From assembly GCF_001307315.1 (NCBI RefSeq), contig NZ_LGUC01000002.1:62001-126000 (forward strand): a stretch of DNA of 64,000 nt, in the 5' to 3' direction. Numbering within the stretch: position 1 is the first letter of the stretch; every line of letters starts with the position of its first letter. Both the position numbers and the translations under genes were made by a program. Under the pieces are notes generated by a model that was not told the DNA's origin, did no database searches, and was given only the letters and a program-made list of their open reading frames with translations. This DNA is from Halolamina pelagica (GTDB lineage: Archaea > Halobacteriota > Halobacteria > Halobacteriales > Haloferacaceae). Below are positions 54,411-63,319 of this stretch, piece by piece.

Positions 54411-54992
54411 CTACGACAGTTCGTCGAGTGCGGCCTGCAGGAAGAGCCCGAACGCGAGGTGCTGTTCCATCGTCGTGGTGACGCGGTCCCGGAGAACCTG
54501 TTCGTCCTCGATCTGATACTCTTTCGTCCGAACCAGTTCCTGGACGCGAAGCGCCCCGTCCGCTTCGAGTTCGTGAAGCTGTGGGTAAACGGTGCCAGGG
54601 CTCAGACGCGTCCCGAAGATCGCGGTGAGATCGCCCATCAAACTCTTGCCGTGGGTGTCCGACGACCGGTGTGCGATTAGCATCAGCAGGATCTCCTCGA
54701 GGTTCTCCTTGACCGTCTCCTCCTCGAACTCGAACTGGGTGTCGTCGAACAACGTCTCCAGCACTCGATCGAGGATGACCTCCGACTCTTGCTCCGGAGT
54801 GAGCCGCACGTTCATCCCCGAGCCCTCCTCTCCCCCGGACTGCAGTTCGCCGAACAGCTGCTCGACCGTTACCTCAGTGCCCGCATCGGTCGCCTGCCCC
54901 TCCGCAGCCGATGCGGCGGCGTCCCGTGCAGATGGTTCCGGTGAATCACCCGGGCGGGATCGGAGATCAGAACTCTCCGGGTTTCGAGTCAT
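54411..54992 (-). CDS. PadR-type regulator
   Basis: 193 residues from MTRNPESSDLRSRPGDS at 54992. Acidic N-terminal half; the C-terminal 110 residues are PadR-like (EEILLMLIAHRSSDTHGKSL, MGDLTAIFGTRLSPGTVYPQ, LHELEADGALRVQELVRTKE, YQIEDEQVLRDRVTTTMEQH). PadR proteins respond to stress or control motility operons. A minus-strand TATA-like ttatatt lies about 25 nt before the start. Divergent from the winged-helix gene at 55096. Position beside the archaellin suggests motility control; inferred. Confidence 0.82.
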   Translation of the reverse strand: MTRNPESSDLRSRPGDSPEPSARDAAASAAEGQATDAGTEVTVEQLFGELQSGGEEGSGMNVRLTPEQESEVILDRVLETLFDDTQFEFEEETVKENLEEILLMLIAHRSSDTHGKSLMGDLTAIFGTRLSPGTVYPQLHELEADGALRVQELVRTKEYQIEDEQVLRDRVTTTMEQHLAFGLFLQAALDELS

Positions 54993-55066
54993 ATCCGTTC
55001 GCGAGGCCCAACAGAATATAAGCCTAGTTCGTGGACTCATGTACTGAAATTTGATATATAAGGGAG

Positions 55067-55083
55067 TTCTCAACATTTGAGAA
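55067..55083. promoter_or_regulatory. Perfect palindrome TTCTCAA-CAT-TTGAGAA between TATA and start
   Basis: 7-bp arms at 55067-55073 and 55077-55083, 13 nt before the ATG at 55096 and just after a TATA-like tttgatatataag (55050-55062). The placement is right for repression of the winged-helix gene by its own product. Confidence 0.6.
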
Positions 55084-55095
55084 AGAATAAGTACG

Positions 55096-55437
55096 ATGCT
55101 ACAATCTGCTAATTTGATGGATCGTGATCGGTTGGAGGAAAATCTGCTCGATACCCTCGGGGACGGACGTGCACGGCAGATTTTGGCCGAAATCGTTCGC
55201 CGCCCTGCATCGGTAAGTGAGTTGACGGAGCGACTAAATCTGTCGCGCGCGACGATATATCGCCGTGTCGAAAAACTCCACAAGCATGGGCTCGTTGAAG
55301 AGCGCACGCTCGTCGCCGACGGCGGGAACCACTACAGCGAGTATCGGTCGGATTTCGGTGGGACGATCGTCTCCTTGGAGGACGACGGGTACGAGGTCCG
55401 CGTGGTACAGGACAGCGACGTGCTCGAACAGCGCTAA
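55096..55437 (+). CDS. Winged-helix regulator
   Basis: 113 residues (a later start at Met8, 55117, is possible). LLDTLGDGRARQILAEIVRR, SVSELTERLNLSRATIYRRV form the HTH, and the wing YSEYRSDFGGTIVSLEDDGY ends in a beta hairpin. Similar in layout to the proteins at 30326 and 39913. Probably autoregulated through the palindrome at 55067; may also act on the PadR gene. Confidence 0.8.
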   Translation: MLQSANLMDRDRLEENLLDTLGDGRARQILAEIVRRPASVSELTERLNLSRATIYRRVEKLHKHGLVEERTLVADGGNHYSEYRSDFGGTIVSLEDDGYEVRVVQDSDVLEQR

Positions 55438-55549
55438 ACGAGGTTTCGTTGCCAGATCGGACCGGGAGAGGCAGTCGACGACCAACCCCCGGGCACCATC
55501 CAGTGTTGTGCGCCACCGTTTATTAGACTGGTAACAGAAACACGGCCCC

Positions 55550-56447
55550 ATGACGGATCGTCGTGAGGAGTTCGATGCCCCTCCAGATTCTGAGCCACCG
55601 GATGCTGAAGAGGCGTTCTCCCTCCTCAGCAAATCGCTACGACTCGACATCATCCGCGTTCTGTGGCAGGCTGGCCGAGGGAATCCAGTCAGGTTCTCGG
55701 AGCTGTACGATCGAGTTGACGTGAGAGGTACGAGCCAGTTCAACTACCACCTCCAACAGCTCGTCCCGCATTACGTCCGGAAATCCGAAGAGGGCTACCG
55801 GTTGACCGAAGCGGGGGAGCGCATCGTTCGCGCCGTTAACGCCGGCATCTACACCGAGTACACCGAAATGGCGGGGTTCGATGTCCGGGGGCCTGTTACG
55901 ACTGTGGATCTGCAGCGCTCCGCGGCGAGTACGTCGGTGGTCGGTTCCGTATCGACTGCCGGGAGTGCGACAACCGCGTCCTCAACGTCGGCGTCCCCCG
56001 AGCGCTGCCACTGGGCGGACTCCATCGGAGTTCGTTACCGCCTACGAAGTCTGGGCCAGGACACGGGTCGAACAAGCCAAAAACGGCCTCTGCCCGGTCT
56101 GCAACGGGCCGATGGAACCTGGCCGCAGCAACCCGATCCGGGACACGCTCGATACGGCTATCCAAGCGGTTTTCGACTGCAACGCGTGTGACCGACGGGT
56201 GGTCTCCTCGTTCGGGACGTTGGCACTGTGGCACGGGGCCGTCGAGTCGTTCCTGCACGAGCACGACGAATCGCTCCTCGAGCGACCGTACTGGGCAGTC
56301 GAACAGGCGATGACGGATCGCCACGCGACGCTCGTCGCCGAAGAGCCGTTTCGGTACCGCATCGCGTTCCGTACCGCCGATGCTGCCTGTGTGGTCGATT
56401 TCGATGCCGACCTCGAGGTGGTGGAGCTGTCGGTCGAATCCGAGTGA
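55550..56447 (+). CDS. ArsR-type HTH plus zinc-ribbon protein (DUF7351-like), two frameshifts
   Basis: About 300 residues when C/G runs are filled. N-terminal winged helix (AEEAFSLLSKSLRLDIIRVL, GTSQFNYHLQQLVPHYVRKS). Then a zinc ribbon, CYDCGSAALRGEYVGGRFRI and CRECDNRVLNVGVP, and another in the C-terminal half, CPVCNGPMEPG...CNACDRRVV. Breaks are at G5 55887-55891 and C5 55995-55999. A predicted DNA-binding regulator; signal unknown. TATA-like tttatta (55518-55524) about 28 nt upstream. Confidence 0.75.
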
Positions 56448-56603
56448 ACGATCGACCCTCCGAGAGCGACCGAAAATCGGGGTGGACTCACGGCGCGAGC
56501 AGCAGTGGAACGACTCCGGCAGGAGGATACTGCGGAACTAGCAAACAAGTCAGAAAAATGCGCTGCCGGGAACGGTGATCAGGTAACCGGCCGCGCCACG
56601 ACG

Positions 56604-56800
56604 ATGCGTGGTTACAGTCACCTCGATGCCCTCCGCGGTGTCCTCTCGCGGTACTACCTCTTGGGACTGACGAGCCCATCCGGCTTCTTCCTCCCGGTTG
56701 CGATCCACATTCTCCACCACGAGGGGTTCGGCCACCATTCCATCGGCCTCGGCTACGCCGTCACAAAGCTCGTCGTCGAGGCGCCGACGATCATCGACAC
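56604..56800 (+). pseudogene. MFS transporter N-terminal remnant
   Basis: MRGYSHLDALRGVLSRYYLL, GLTSPSGFFLPVAIHILHHE and GFGHHSIGLGYAVTKLVVEA look like the first two helices of a haloarchaeal MFS permease. After about 56800 the frame becomes low-complexity and Arg-rich without membrane helices. About 65 residues of an expected 400 remain. Confidence 0.4.
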
Positions 56801-56917
56801 AGTCCCTCAGTCGGAGCAATGCTCCGAATCCGCACGCCAGCGAAGCGACGAACGGCGTACCCGCCGACGGGGTAACCACTCAATAACGAACCCACCGCGA
56901 TAGCTACCCCGTACCAA

Positions 56918-58260
56918 ATGCAGGTGACCTACCTGAGCTCTGCAGCGATCCTCGTCGAAACCGACGACGCGACGCTGCTCTGTGACCCGTGGCTTGAGGA
57001 CGGTGCGTTCTACGGCTCGTGGTGTCACTACCCGCCGTTGGAGGCGAGCCCCGACGATTTTGGCGACGTGGACGGGATCTACATCTCCCACATCCACCCG
57101 GACCACTTCGATCCGGCGACGCTTCGCCAGTTCGACACCGACATCCCGGTGTACGTCCACGACTACCGGTGGGACTACTTGCGCGAGGAGATCGGCGCGC
57201 TGGGGTTCGACGTGATCGAACTCGACCACGACTCCCGCACGCATCTCGCGGGCGACCTCCACATCAACATTCTCGCCGCGGACGCCTGCGATCCGGAGAT
57301 CTGTGGCAACTACTTCGGCTGCTCGTGGGTCGAGGGCAACCCCGAACTCGGCTCGACGCAGGTCGACTCGCTCGCGGCCATCGACGACGGCGAGCACGTC
57401 GTCGTCAACATGAACGACTGCCCGTACCCCATGGTCGAGACGAGCATGCGGGAGATCAAGGAGCGGTACGGCGACGTGGACCTGCTCTGTCACCAGTACA
57501 GCGCCGCGCAGTTCTACCCCAGTGCATGCTCGACTACAGCCACGAGGAGAAACTCCAAGCGCGCGACCGCGTCATCCTGGAGAAACACGAACTCGCCACG
57601 CAGTTCGTCGACCTGCTAGAGCCGGACTACTACCTCCCGTTCGCGGGCGAGTACGTCCTCGCGGGCGATCTCGCGCCCCTGAATCAGTACACCGCCAACC
57701 CGCCGCGCATCGAGGCGTACGAGTGGTTCGAGCGGAACGTCCCCGACGACCACGAATGTGTCTTCCTCAACTCCGGGGAGCACATCGATCTGGCCACAGG
57801 CCGGGTCTCCGAACCGTTCGAGCCGATCGACCAGGAGACCAAACAGGCGTACATCGAGACGGTGCTCGCGGAGCGGTCGTTGGCGTACGAGGACGCCCCG
57901 CTGCCCGAGCGCGAGATGCTGTACGACCGCCTCCCCGCGGCCTACGAGAACTTCGAGGCGAACCGCCAGTCGGTCGGGTTCGAGACCGACACCACGGTGT
58001 TGGTGAGCCTACTCGACGACGAGTACGTCGAACTCACCTTCGACGGCGAGGGGTATCAACTGGTTGAGTCACCCGATCTCGACCAGTACGACGGCTACGT
58101 CCGCGTCGAGGTCGACCCCCGACTGCTGAACTGGCTGCTGCAGGGGACCGAAAAAGCCCACTGGAGCGACGCCAAGATCGGCTCCCACCTCGGGATCGCC
58201 AAACAGCCCGACATCTACGAGCGCCAACTGTACAACTGTCTGGGGTCGTTCCACGCCTGA
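56918..58260 (+). CDS. Metallo-beta-lactamase fold protein (UlaG-like), one frameshift
   Basis: About 447 residues. MQVTYLSSAAILVETDDATL, CDPWLEDGAFYGSWCHYPPL, then the zinc motif YISHIHPDHFDPAT. NMNDCPYPMVETSMREIKER is a further active-site strand. The frame breaks at C4 57517-57520; with one base QFYP continues QCMLDYSHEEKLQ. A C-terminal SCP2-like or unknown domain (TTVLVSLLDDEYVELTFDGE, VEVDPRLLNWLLQGTEKAHW) follows. Similar proteins without the Rieske part of CMP-sialate hydroxylase are found near cell-surface glycan genes, which matches the operon at 61-64 kb. Substrate unknown. Confidence 0.8.
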
Positions 58261-58313
58261 GAACCGATCCAAGATCGCTCGCCGCATGAAGCGGGCGGCA
58301 GCGGTCGGCGCCG

Positions 58314-58556
58314 GTGCCGACGGACGATCGCGCCGAGCTAGTCACGGCGCCGGAGCGGACGCTGGCGGTCAAACAGTTCTCGTGGCGACCGACGACGGCC
58401 CGCATCACTCGCGAGCGTGACGAACTGCTGGCGACGCTGGCCGACGCCGACGTGGCGACCGTCGGCGAGCCGTTCTTCATGGGCTACGACGCGCCGTGGA
58501 CGCTCCCGTTCCTGCGGCGGAACGAGGTCGCGGTCGAAGTCGCCGGCGAGTCGTGA
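58314..58556 (+). pseudogene. SOUL heme-binding protein, C-terminal fragment
   Basis: 80 codons in frame: LAVKQFSWRPTTARITRERD, ELLATLADADVATVGEPFFM, GYDAPWTLPFLRRNEVAVEV. The YDAPWTLPFLRRNEV ending is the hallmark of SOUL/HEBP proteins, which are about 180-210 residues. The N-terminal two thirds are not found upstream, where the MBL gene ends 54 nt before. Truncated remnant. Confidence 0.7.
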
Positions 58557-58599
58557 GGACGCCGCGGCCTCGTCGAGCGGGTATCAGCAGGAGCCGAGA

Positions 58600-59534
58600 T
58601 CACCGATAGCCGAGATACTCGAGCTGTTTGGCGGTCTCCTTCGGCGCCCGCTTCCGATCCGGCTCCTCGTAGCGCGGGTCGTAGCTGCCGGTGTCGGTCG
58701 CCGAGAGTTCGAGCCACGGCACGCGCCGCAGCCGTGGGTGCGGCACGCCCGTCGGGTGGCTGTACAGCCCCAGATGGCCGAACAGTTCGCCGTGATCGGC
58801 GGTGATGACCGCCCGCTCCGCGTCGACGTTCTCGAGAAGCACCCCGACCGAGTCGAGAACCCAGCGGAGTTCGTCGAGATACAGCGCCCAGACCAGCTCC
58901 CGGTCGCCGCCATCACGGAGGTAGTCGAACGGCCGGTACTCGTAGCGCTCGAGCGGTCGGTTCTCCCGGAGTGCATCGGCACGGAACGGGCTGTGGGGCG
59001 GGAGGTAGTGGACGATCATCCGCTCGGCGTCGGTCTCGCGGCCGGCCCGGATCGCGCGGTCGGTCACGAGTTCGGGGATGGCCGTCCCCCGAAGGGGTCC
59101 ATCGGCGCGTAGTCCGAGACGGAGTCGAACGCGTGGAACGCGTCGGGATCGACGGTGTCCCAAGCCGTGAATCGTTGGGCGAGTGGCGACTCCATCGCGT
59201 TGCCGGCCTCGAGCGTGCGCGTGACCTGTGCGTTGCTGCAGACGACCGCCGTCTCGGCGATCGGTTCCCGATACTGCTGTGTGAACGTGTTCGCCGCCCA
59301 CTCCCGGGTCGAACTGCCGAGGCTGTACAGCGAGTTCACGTCGTCCACGAACGTGTACTCCGATGCGAGGCGACAGAGCGCGTCGTACCGGCAGGTGTCG
59401 AGAACGATCAGCAGGTCCCACTCCCGGTCGAACACGTTCGTCCCGAGCGGGCGCCGCGACGACGCCCCGAGCAGCAGCGCTTCCAGTGCCGGAACCACCG
59501 GGAGGCGATCCGTGAGTGAGGCGGTCAGGGACAT
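58600..59534 (-). CDS. Sulfatase/alkaline-phosphatase superfamily protein, one frameshift
   Basis: About 312 residues from MSLTASLTDRLPVVPAL at 59534. EWDLLIVLDTCRYDALCRLA is the N-terminal strand with the metal Asp, and ERAVITADHGELFGHLGLYS holds the second metal site (DHGE). HYLPPHSPFRADALRENRPL lies between. The frame breaks at C5 59086-59090; adding one base gives MDPFGGTAIPELVTDRA. Haloarchaeal relatives are often in cell-surface glycan clusters. It may modify lipids or polysaccharides; substrate not known. Confidence 0.82.
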
Positions 59535-59637
59535 GCAGTATCGCAACCACCCGTTCCGAGGATTCCGCCGGGTAAAGCTACGAACCGACTAACGCGGGCC
59601 CGCTCTACCGGCCAGCGGTCGACGGTGCGAGTAGCCA

Positions 59638-60546
59638 TTACGCCGCGTCGTCGGTGGTGTCCCCGACGACGAACAGATCGAACGGGGTGTCCGCTGGCTC
59701 GTCGTCCGGCGAGAGGTAGCCGCCGGCGAAGGCGCTGTACGCCTGGCCACCCTCGACGGTCACGTCGAAGTCGGCGACGACCTCGCCGTCGTTGCTCTCC
59801 GTGTCGCCGCGGATCTCCAACGTGTAGTCGCCGGCCGGGACCTCCGTACTGCCCGACTCGCCGTAGGCGACGCCGTCGAACAGCACCGTCTCCCCGCCGC
59901 CGACGGTGATGTCGACCGCTGGCGCGTCGGGCGAGACGTGGACCGCACGGACCCGCGCGGTGTCACCGCTCGGCGGTTCGGTGTCGTCCTCGAGGAGCAG
60001 CGGCTCGAACGCCTGGTCGGCGCCCTCCGAGACCTCACCGATCGCGGCGACGGTGTACGCCTGCCCGGCCTCGACGGTCACCTCACCCTCGAAGACGGTC
60101 GTCTCCGCGTCGCCCGCGGGCGTGATCGTCACCGTGTACGTGTCGGCGGCGAGCGCGAGGTAGTCGCTGACCGCGCCGAATGGCACGTCTTCGAGCACGG
60201 CGTCGCCGTTGACGAGCACGTCCACGTTCGGTGCGTCCGGCGAGAGGTGGGTGACGCGGACCGCGGCGTCGTCCGAGGCCGTCTCGGTAGCCGTGTCCTC
60301 GGTGGGTGACTCCTCCTCGGTTGGCGACTCCATCTCCGTTTCGGCGTCTGTCGGCGTCGGTGTCCCCATCGACGTGCCGGGTTCGGTCGTCCCCATCGGC
60401 GATCCCTCGGTGTCGGTCGCCGGGCCACCGCAGCCGGCGAGGAGGACCCCACCCGCGACGGCACCGACGAGCCCGACGAACCGGCGACGCGTACAGTCTC
60501 TGGCTTCCGATTGCGACTCGACTGACGGATCTGTGTGGTCGGACAT
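59638..60546 (-). CDS. DUF4397 lipoprotein
   Basis: 302 residues. Signal DCTRRRFVGLVGAVAGGVLL ending in AGC is a Tat lipobox with the anchor Cys. A Thr/Glu-rich linker (residues 45-90) is followed by two tandem DUF4397 beta domains: AAVRVTHLSPDAPNVDVLVN and TARVRAVHVSPDAPAVDITV. It ends DTPFDLFVVGDTTDDAA. Exposed on the cell surface, probably adhesive or structural; activity unknown. Confidence 0.88.
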   Translation of the reverse strand: MSDHTDPSVESQSEARDCTRRRFVGLVGAVAGGVLLAGCGGPATDTEGSPMGTTEPGTSMGTPTPTDAETEMESPTEEESPTEDTATETASDDAAVRVTHLSPDAPNVDVLVNGDAVLEDVPFGAVSDYLALAADTYTVTITPAGDAETTVFEGEVTVEAGQAYTVAAIGEVSEGADQAFEPLLLEDDTEPPSGDTARVRAVHVSPDAPAVDITVGGGETVLFDGVAYGESGSTEVPAGDYTLEIRGDTESNDGEVVADFDVTVEGGQAYSAFAGGYLSPDDEPADTPFDLFVVGDTTDDAA

Positions 60547-60724
60547 CGTGGACTGACGGAGAGCGCCGGTGGGTTTTGTTATGGATGCTGGCGTCTCCGA
60601 AATATCGTCCTACGAGATCCGTTCGGCCATCCTACGAGAAATCGGCTGTGGCCGCCAGCAGCGGGTGCCCGCCGCTGGCTCGCTACCGCGTCGACGGGCG
60701 CCCCCGACGGGTGGGCGTCGAGGG

Positions 60725-60961
60725 CTACTCTCTGAGGTGGACTTCGTCGTCCGAGATCTGCGCGACCCGCGAGTGGGTGATCTCGTACATGTCCTGGTCC
60801 TTCTCGGCCCAGCCAAGCCGGCGGCGAACGCTCCGCGAGAGCGACCCTTTCGGCTTGACGTGGGCCATGTTCTTGTCTATCTGTTCGATCGTTCCGACCT
60901 CGTCGCCGTCGGCGGTGACGACAGTCTTCCCCTCGTCGCTGGATTCGAAATCTCGTACCAT
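60725..60961 (-). CDS. PRC-barrel-like small protein
   Basis: 78 residues from MVRDFESSDEGKTVVTA at 60961 (an alternative Met is at 60994). GKTVVTADGDEVGTIEQIDK is the PRC-barrel-like beginning, and RRRLGWAEKDQDMYEITHSR follows. Common, small, cytosolic in haloarchaea; proposed roles in RNA metabolism or stress are not established. Confidence 0.75.
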   Translation of the reverse strand: MVRDFESSDEGKTVVTADGDEVGTIEQIDKNMAHVKPKGSLSRSVRRRLGWAEKDQDMYEITHSRVAQISDDEVHLRE

Positions 60962-61116
60962 CTGTGTCTCCGGTGGGCGCGTCTGCGCCACCATCTACGG
61001 GGACGCCCCCGCGATTCTTCGTAATAGCCACGCTACAAGCTGTACGATCGTCCTTCTCCAACGCGATGGAAAACGGGGATCGACGCGGGGCCGCTCGGCT
61101 GAGGCGGCTGGACCGA

Positions 61117-61919
61117 TCACGACTCGGCGGCACCGTAGTGCAACAACGCCATCCCGCGTTTCACGACGTTGACCGCGCCGTCGGTCGAGCGGGCCAGCAA
61201 CAGCTCCGGGAGCGAGTCGGCCCAGCGCTCGGGGTGGGCGACCACGCAGGCGCGGTCGACGGCTCGCTCGCGGAACAGCGCGGCGAGTTCGGCGGTCGTG
61301 TCCGGGTTCACCCGCTTCTCGCCCTCGCCCATCGTGTGGTCCTTGATCTTCAGCGCGCCGTCCTGCCAGGTGCGTCCAGTGTCCGAGAAGTACGCCACGT
61401 CGTCGAACGCCATCGAGAGATACGCCTCGCCCAGCAGATCGTACGCGTCGAAGTCGGGCGCCGCGTTATCGGTCCACATCTCACGGTTGTCGTGGGGCGA
61501 AAGCGGGTTCCCGTGCATGCAGACCGTCTCGATCGGCGCCGGGTGGGCCCGACGGAACTGCCGTAAATTCGTCGCGAACCGTTCGTGTGCGGCCTGGAGG
61601 TCGCCCGTCGCGCGCACGTAGTCCTCGTAGTGATAGCCGACTTCGTGGCCGAGGTCAGCGAGCACCCGGGTGCGTTCGGGCTCGAACGTGGACGTGCGGT
61701 AGTAGTACGTGCTCCGGACCCCGTGGTCGGCTTCGAGCTCGGCCATCCGGAGCGCCCGTGCCGGCATGCGATCCACGTCGTGTCGAAGGACGACGAAGCG
61801 CTCGGGGAGGTCGTCGCGGGCGAGGTACTCTCGGACGGTGCAGCACTCGTAGCCCCCGCCTCGATCGCCCCGAGGAGGTCGGCGTACGCGTCGGTGGTGA
61901 AGTCGTCGCTCACGACCAT
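61117..61919 (-). CDS. Polysaccharide deacetylase-like protein, one frameshift
   Basis: About 268 residues from MVVSDDFTTDAYADLLG at 61919. ERFVVLRHDVDRMPARALRM carries the HDVD metal motif of NodB-type deacetylases; VCMHGNPLSPHDNREMW and ACVVAHPERWADSLPELL are further conserved spots. The frame breaks at C5 61853-61857: GAIEAG continues GYECCTVREYLARDDL with one base added. The start overlaps the end of the upstream dehydrogenase by 10 nt. Third gene of a surface-polysaccharide operon; the glycan is unknown. Confidence 0.8.
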
Positions 61920-63319
61920 CCGCGGCCAACGGTGTACTGCCGGTGTTCCGTGGTCGAGAGGTCCAGTACGTCCCGGCCGTCGACGACGACTGCCGGCGGC
62001 ATCGCCGCCCAGTCGACCGCGTCGAACGCCTCGTGAGCGGTCGCGAGCACGACCGCGTCGGGCGCGCGTTCGGGCAGTTCAGCGACCGACACGTCAGTCG
62101 CCGCCAGCCCCGCAGCGTCGACCAGTGGGTCTGCCGCGAGCACGGTCGCGCCGCGGTCAGTCAGTTCCGCACAGATGTCGATCCCCGGGCTCGCCCGGGT
62201 CTCCCGGATCCCCGCCCGGTAGGTCAGCCCGAGCACCGCGACCGTGGCGTCGGCGAGCGCGGCGTCGGGCGCCGAGTCGCTCGCTGTGGCGCCGCCGTCG
62301 GGAACCCCGACCACATCGTCGACCGAGTCGGTGGCCGCCAGCCCGTCCGCGACGCGGTCGACGACGAACGCCGGCATCGCGTCGTTGACGCCGCGAGCGG
62401 TCGACAGCATCGGCACGTCCACGTCGAGCCAGTTGAGCACGAAGTACGGGTAGTAGGGGATGCAGTGCCCGCCGACGCCGGGGCCGGGGGTGTGAATCTC
62501 GCAGTAGGGCTGCGTGTTGGCGGCGTCGATCGCTTCCCGCACGTCGACCCCGAACTCGTCGGTCAGCCGGGCGAGATCGTTCGCCAGCGCGATGTTCACG
62601 TCGCGGTAGAGCCCCTCGAACACTTTCACCGCCTCGGCGGTGGTGGCGTCGTCGACGCGAACGATCTCGTTGTCGACGAGCTCGTCGTACACCAGCTCCG
62701 CGACGCGGCCGCTCTCGGCGTCGACACCCCCGACGACTTTCGGGTGGGTGCCGCGGATGTCCGCCAGCGCGCGGCCGCTGGACGTGCGCTCCGGACAGAC
62801 CGCGACGCCGAACGTTCCCGCCGCGAGATCGCTCCGCTCGACGAGCATCGGGTGGATGACGTCCGCGGTCGCTCGCGGGGGCAGCGTCGACTCGAGTACC
62901 ACCAGATCACCCGGCAACAGCCCGGTAGCGATCTCGTCGACGACGGCCTCGACCGCCGAGAGGTCGGGGTCGTTGGCGTCGTCGATCAGCGTCGGCACCA
63001 CGACGACGTGGATCGCGGCGTCCCGCGCGGCGTCCCCCGCGTCGATGGTCGCGGTCAGCGCGCCGTCGGCCGCGAGCGAGTCGACCAGCCCGTCGAGGCC
63101 GGGTTCGCCCTGGACCGGCGAGTCGCCGGCGTTCACCCGCTCGACCACGCGCTCGTCGATGTCGACGCCGGTGACCGCACCCGTGTGCTCGGCGTACACC
63201 GCCGCGAGCGGGAGCCCCATCTTTCCGAGGCCGTACACCGCGACCGGGATCTCGCCCGCGCGGAACTGCTCGCGCTGGCTGGCGGGCGACGCGAGCGTGT
63301 CGTACAGCGCGGGGGTCAC
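61910..63319 (-). CDS. Nucleotide-sugar dehydrogenase (UDP-ManNAc/UDP-GlcNAc dehydrogenase type)
   Basis: About 469 residues from a GTG at 63319 that overlaps the stop of the Gfo/Idh gene (GTGA). NAD-binding loop VAVYGLGKMGLPLAAVYAEH, VPTLIDDANDPDLSAVEAVV, catalytic area TPGPGVGGHCIPYYPYFVL (with the Cys of GGHCIP), and AVLGLTYRAGIRETRASPGI. Oxidises a UDP-sugar to a uronic acid in the cytoplasm, in the manner of WecC or UgdH. Sits between an oxidoreductase and a deacetylase-like gene, so it supplies a uronic acid for a surface glycan or N-glycan. Confidence 0.9.
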   Translation of the reverse strand: MTPALYDTLASPASQREQFRAGEIPVAVYGLGKMGLPLAAVYAEHTGAVTGVDIDERVVERVNAGDSPVQGEPGLDGLVDSLAADGALTATIDAGDAARDAAIHVVVVPTLIDDANDPDLSAVEAVVDEIATGLLPGDLVVLESTLPPRATADVIHPMLVERSDLAAGTFGVAVCPERTSSGRALADIRGTHPKVVGGVDAESGRVAELVYDELVDNEIVRVDDATTAEAVKVFEGLYRDVNIALANDLARLTDEFGVDVREAIDAANTQPYCEIHTPGPGVGGHCIPYYPYFVLNWLDVDVPMLSTARGVNDAMPAFVVDRVADGLAATDSVDDVVGVPDGGATASDSAPDAALADATVAVLGLTYRAGIRETRASPGIDICAELTDRGATVLAADPLVDAAGLAATDVSVAELPERAPDAVVLATAHEAFDAVDWAAMPPAVVVDGRDVLDLSTTEHRQYTVGRGWS

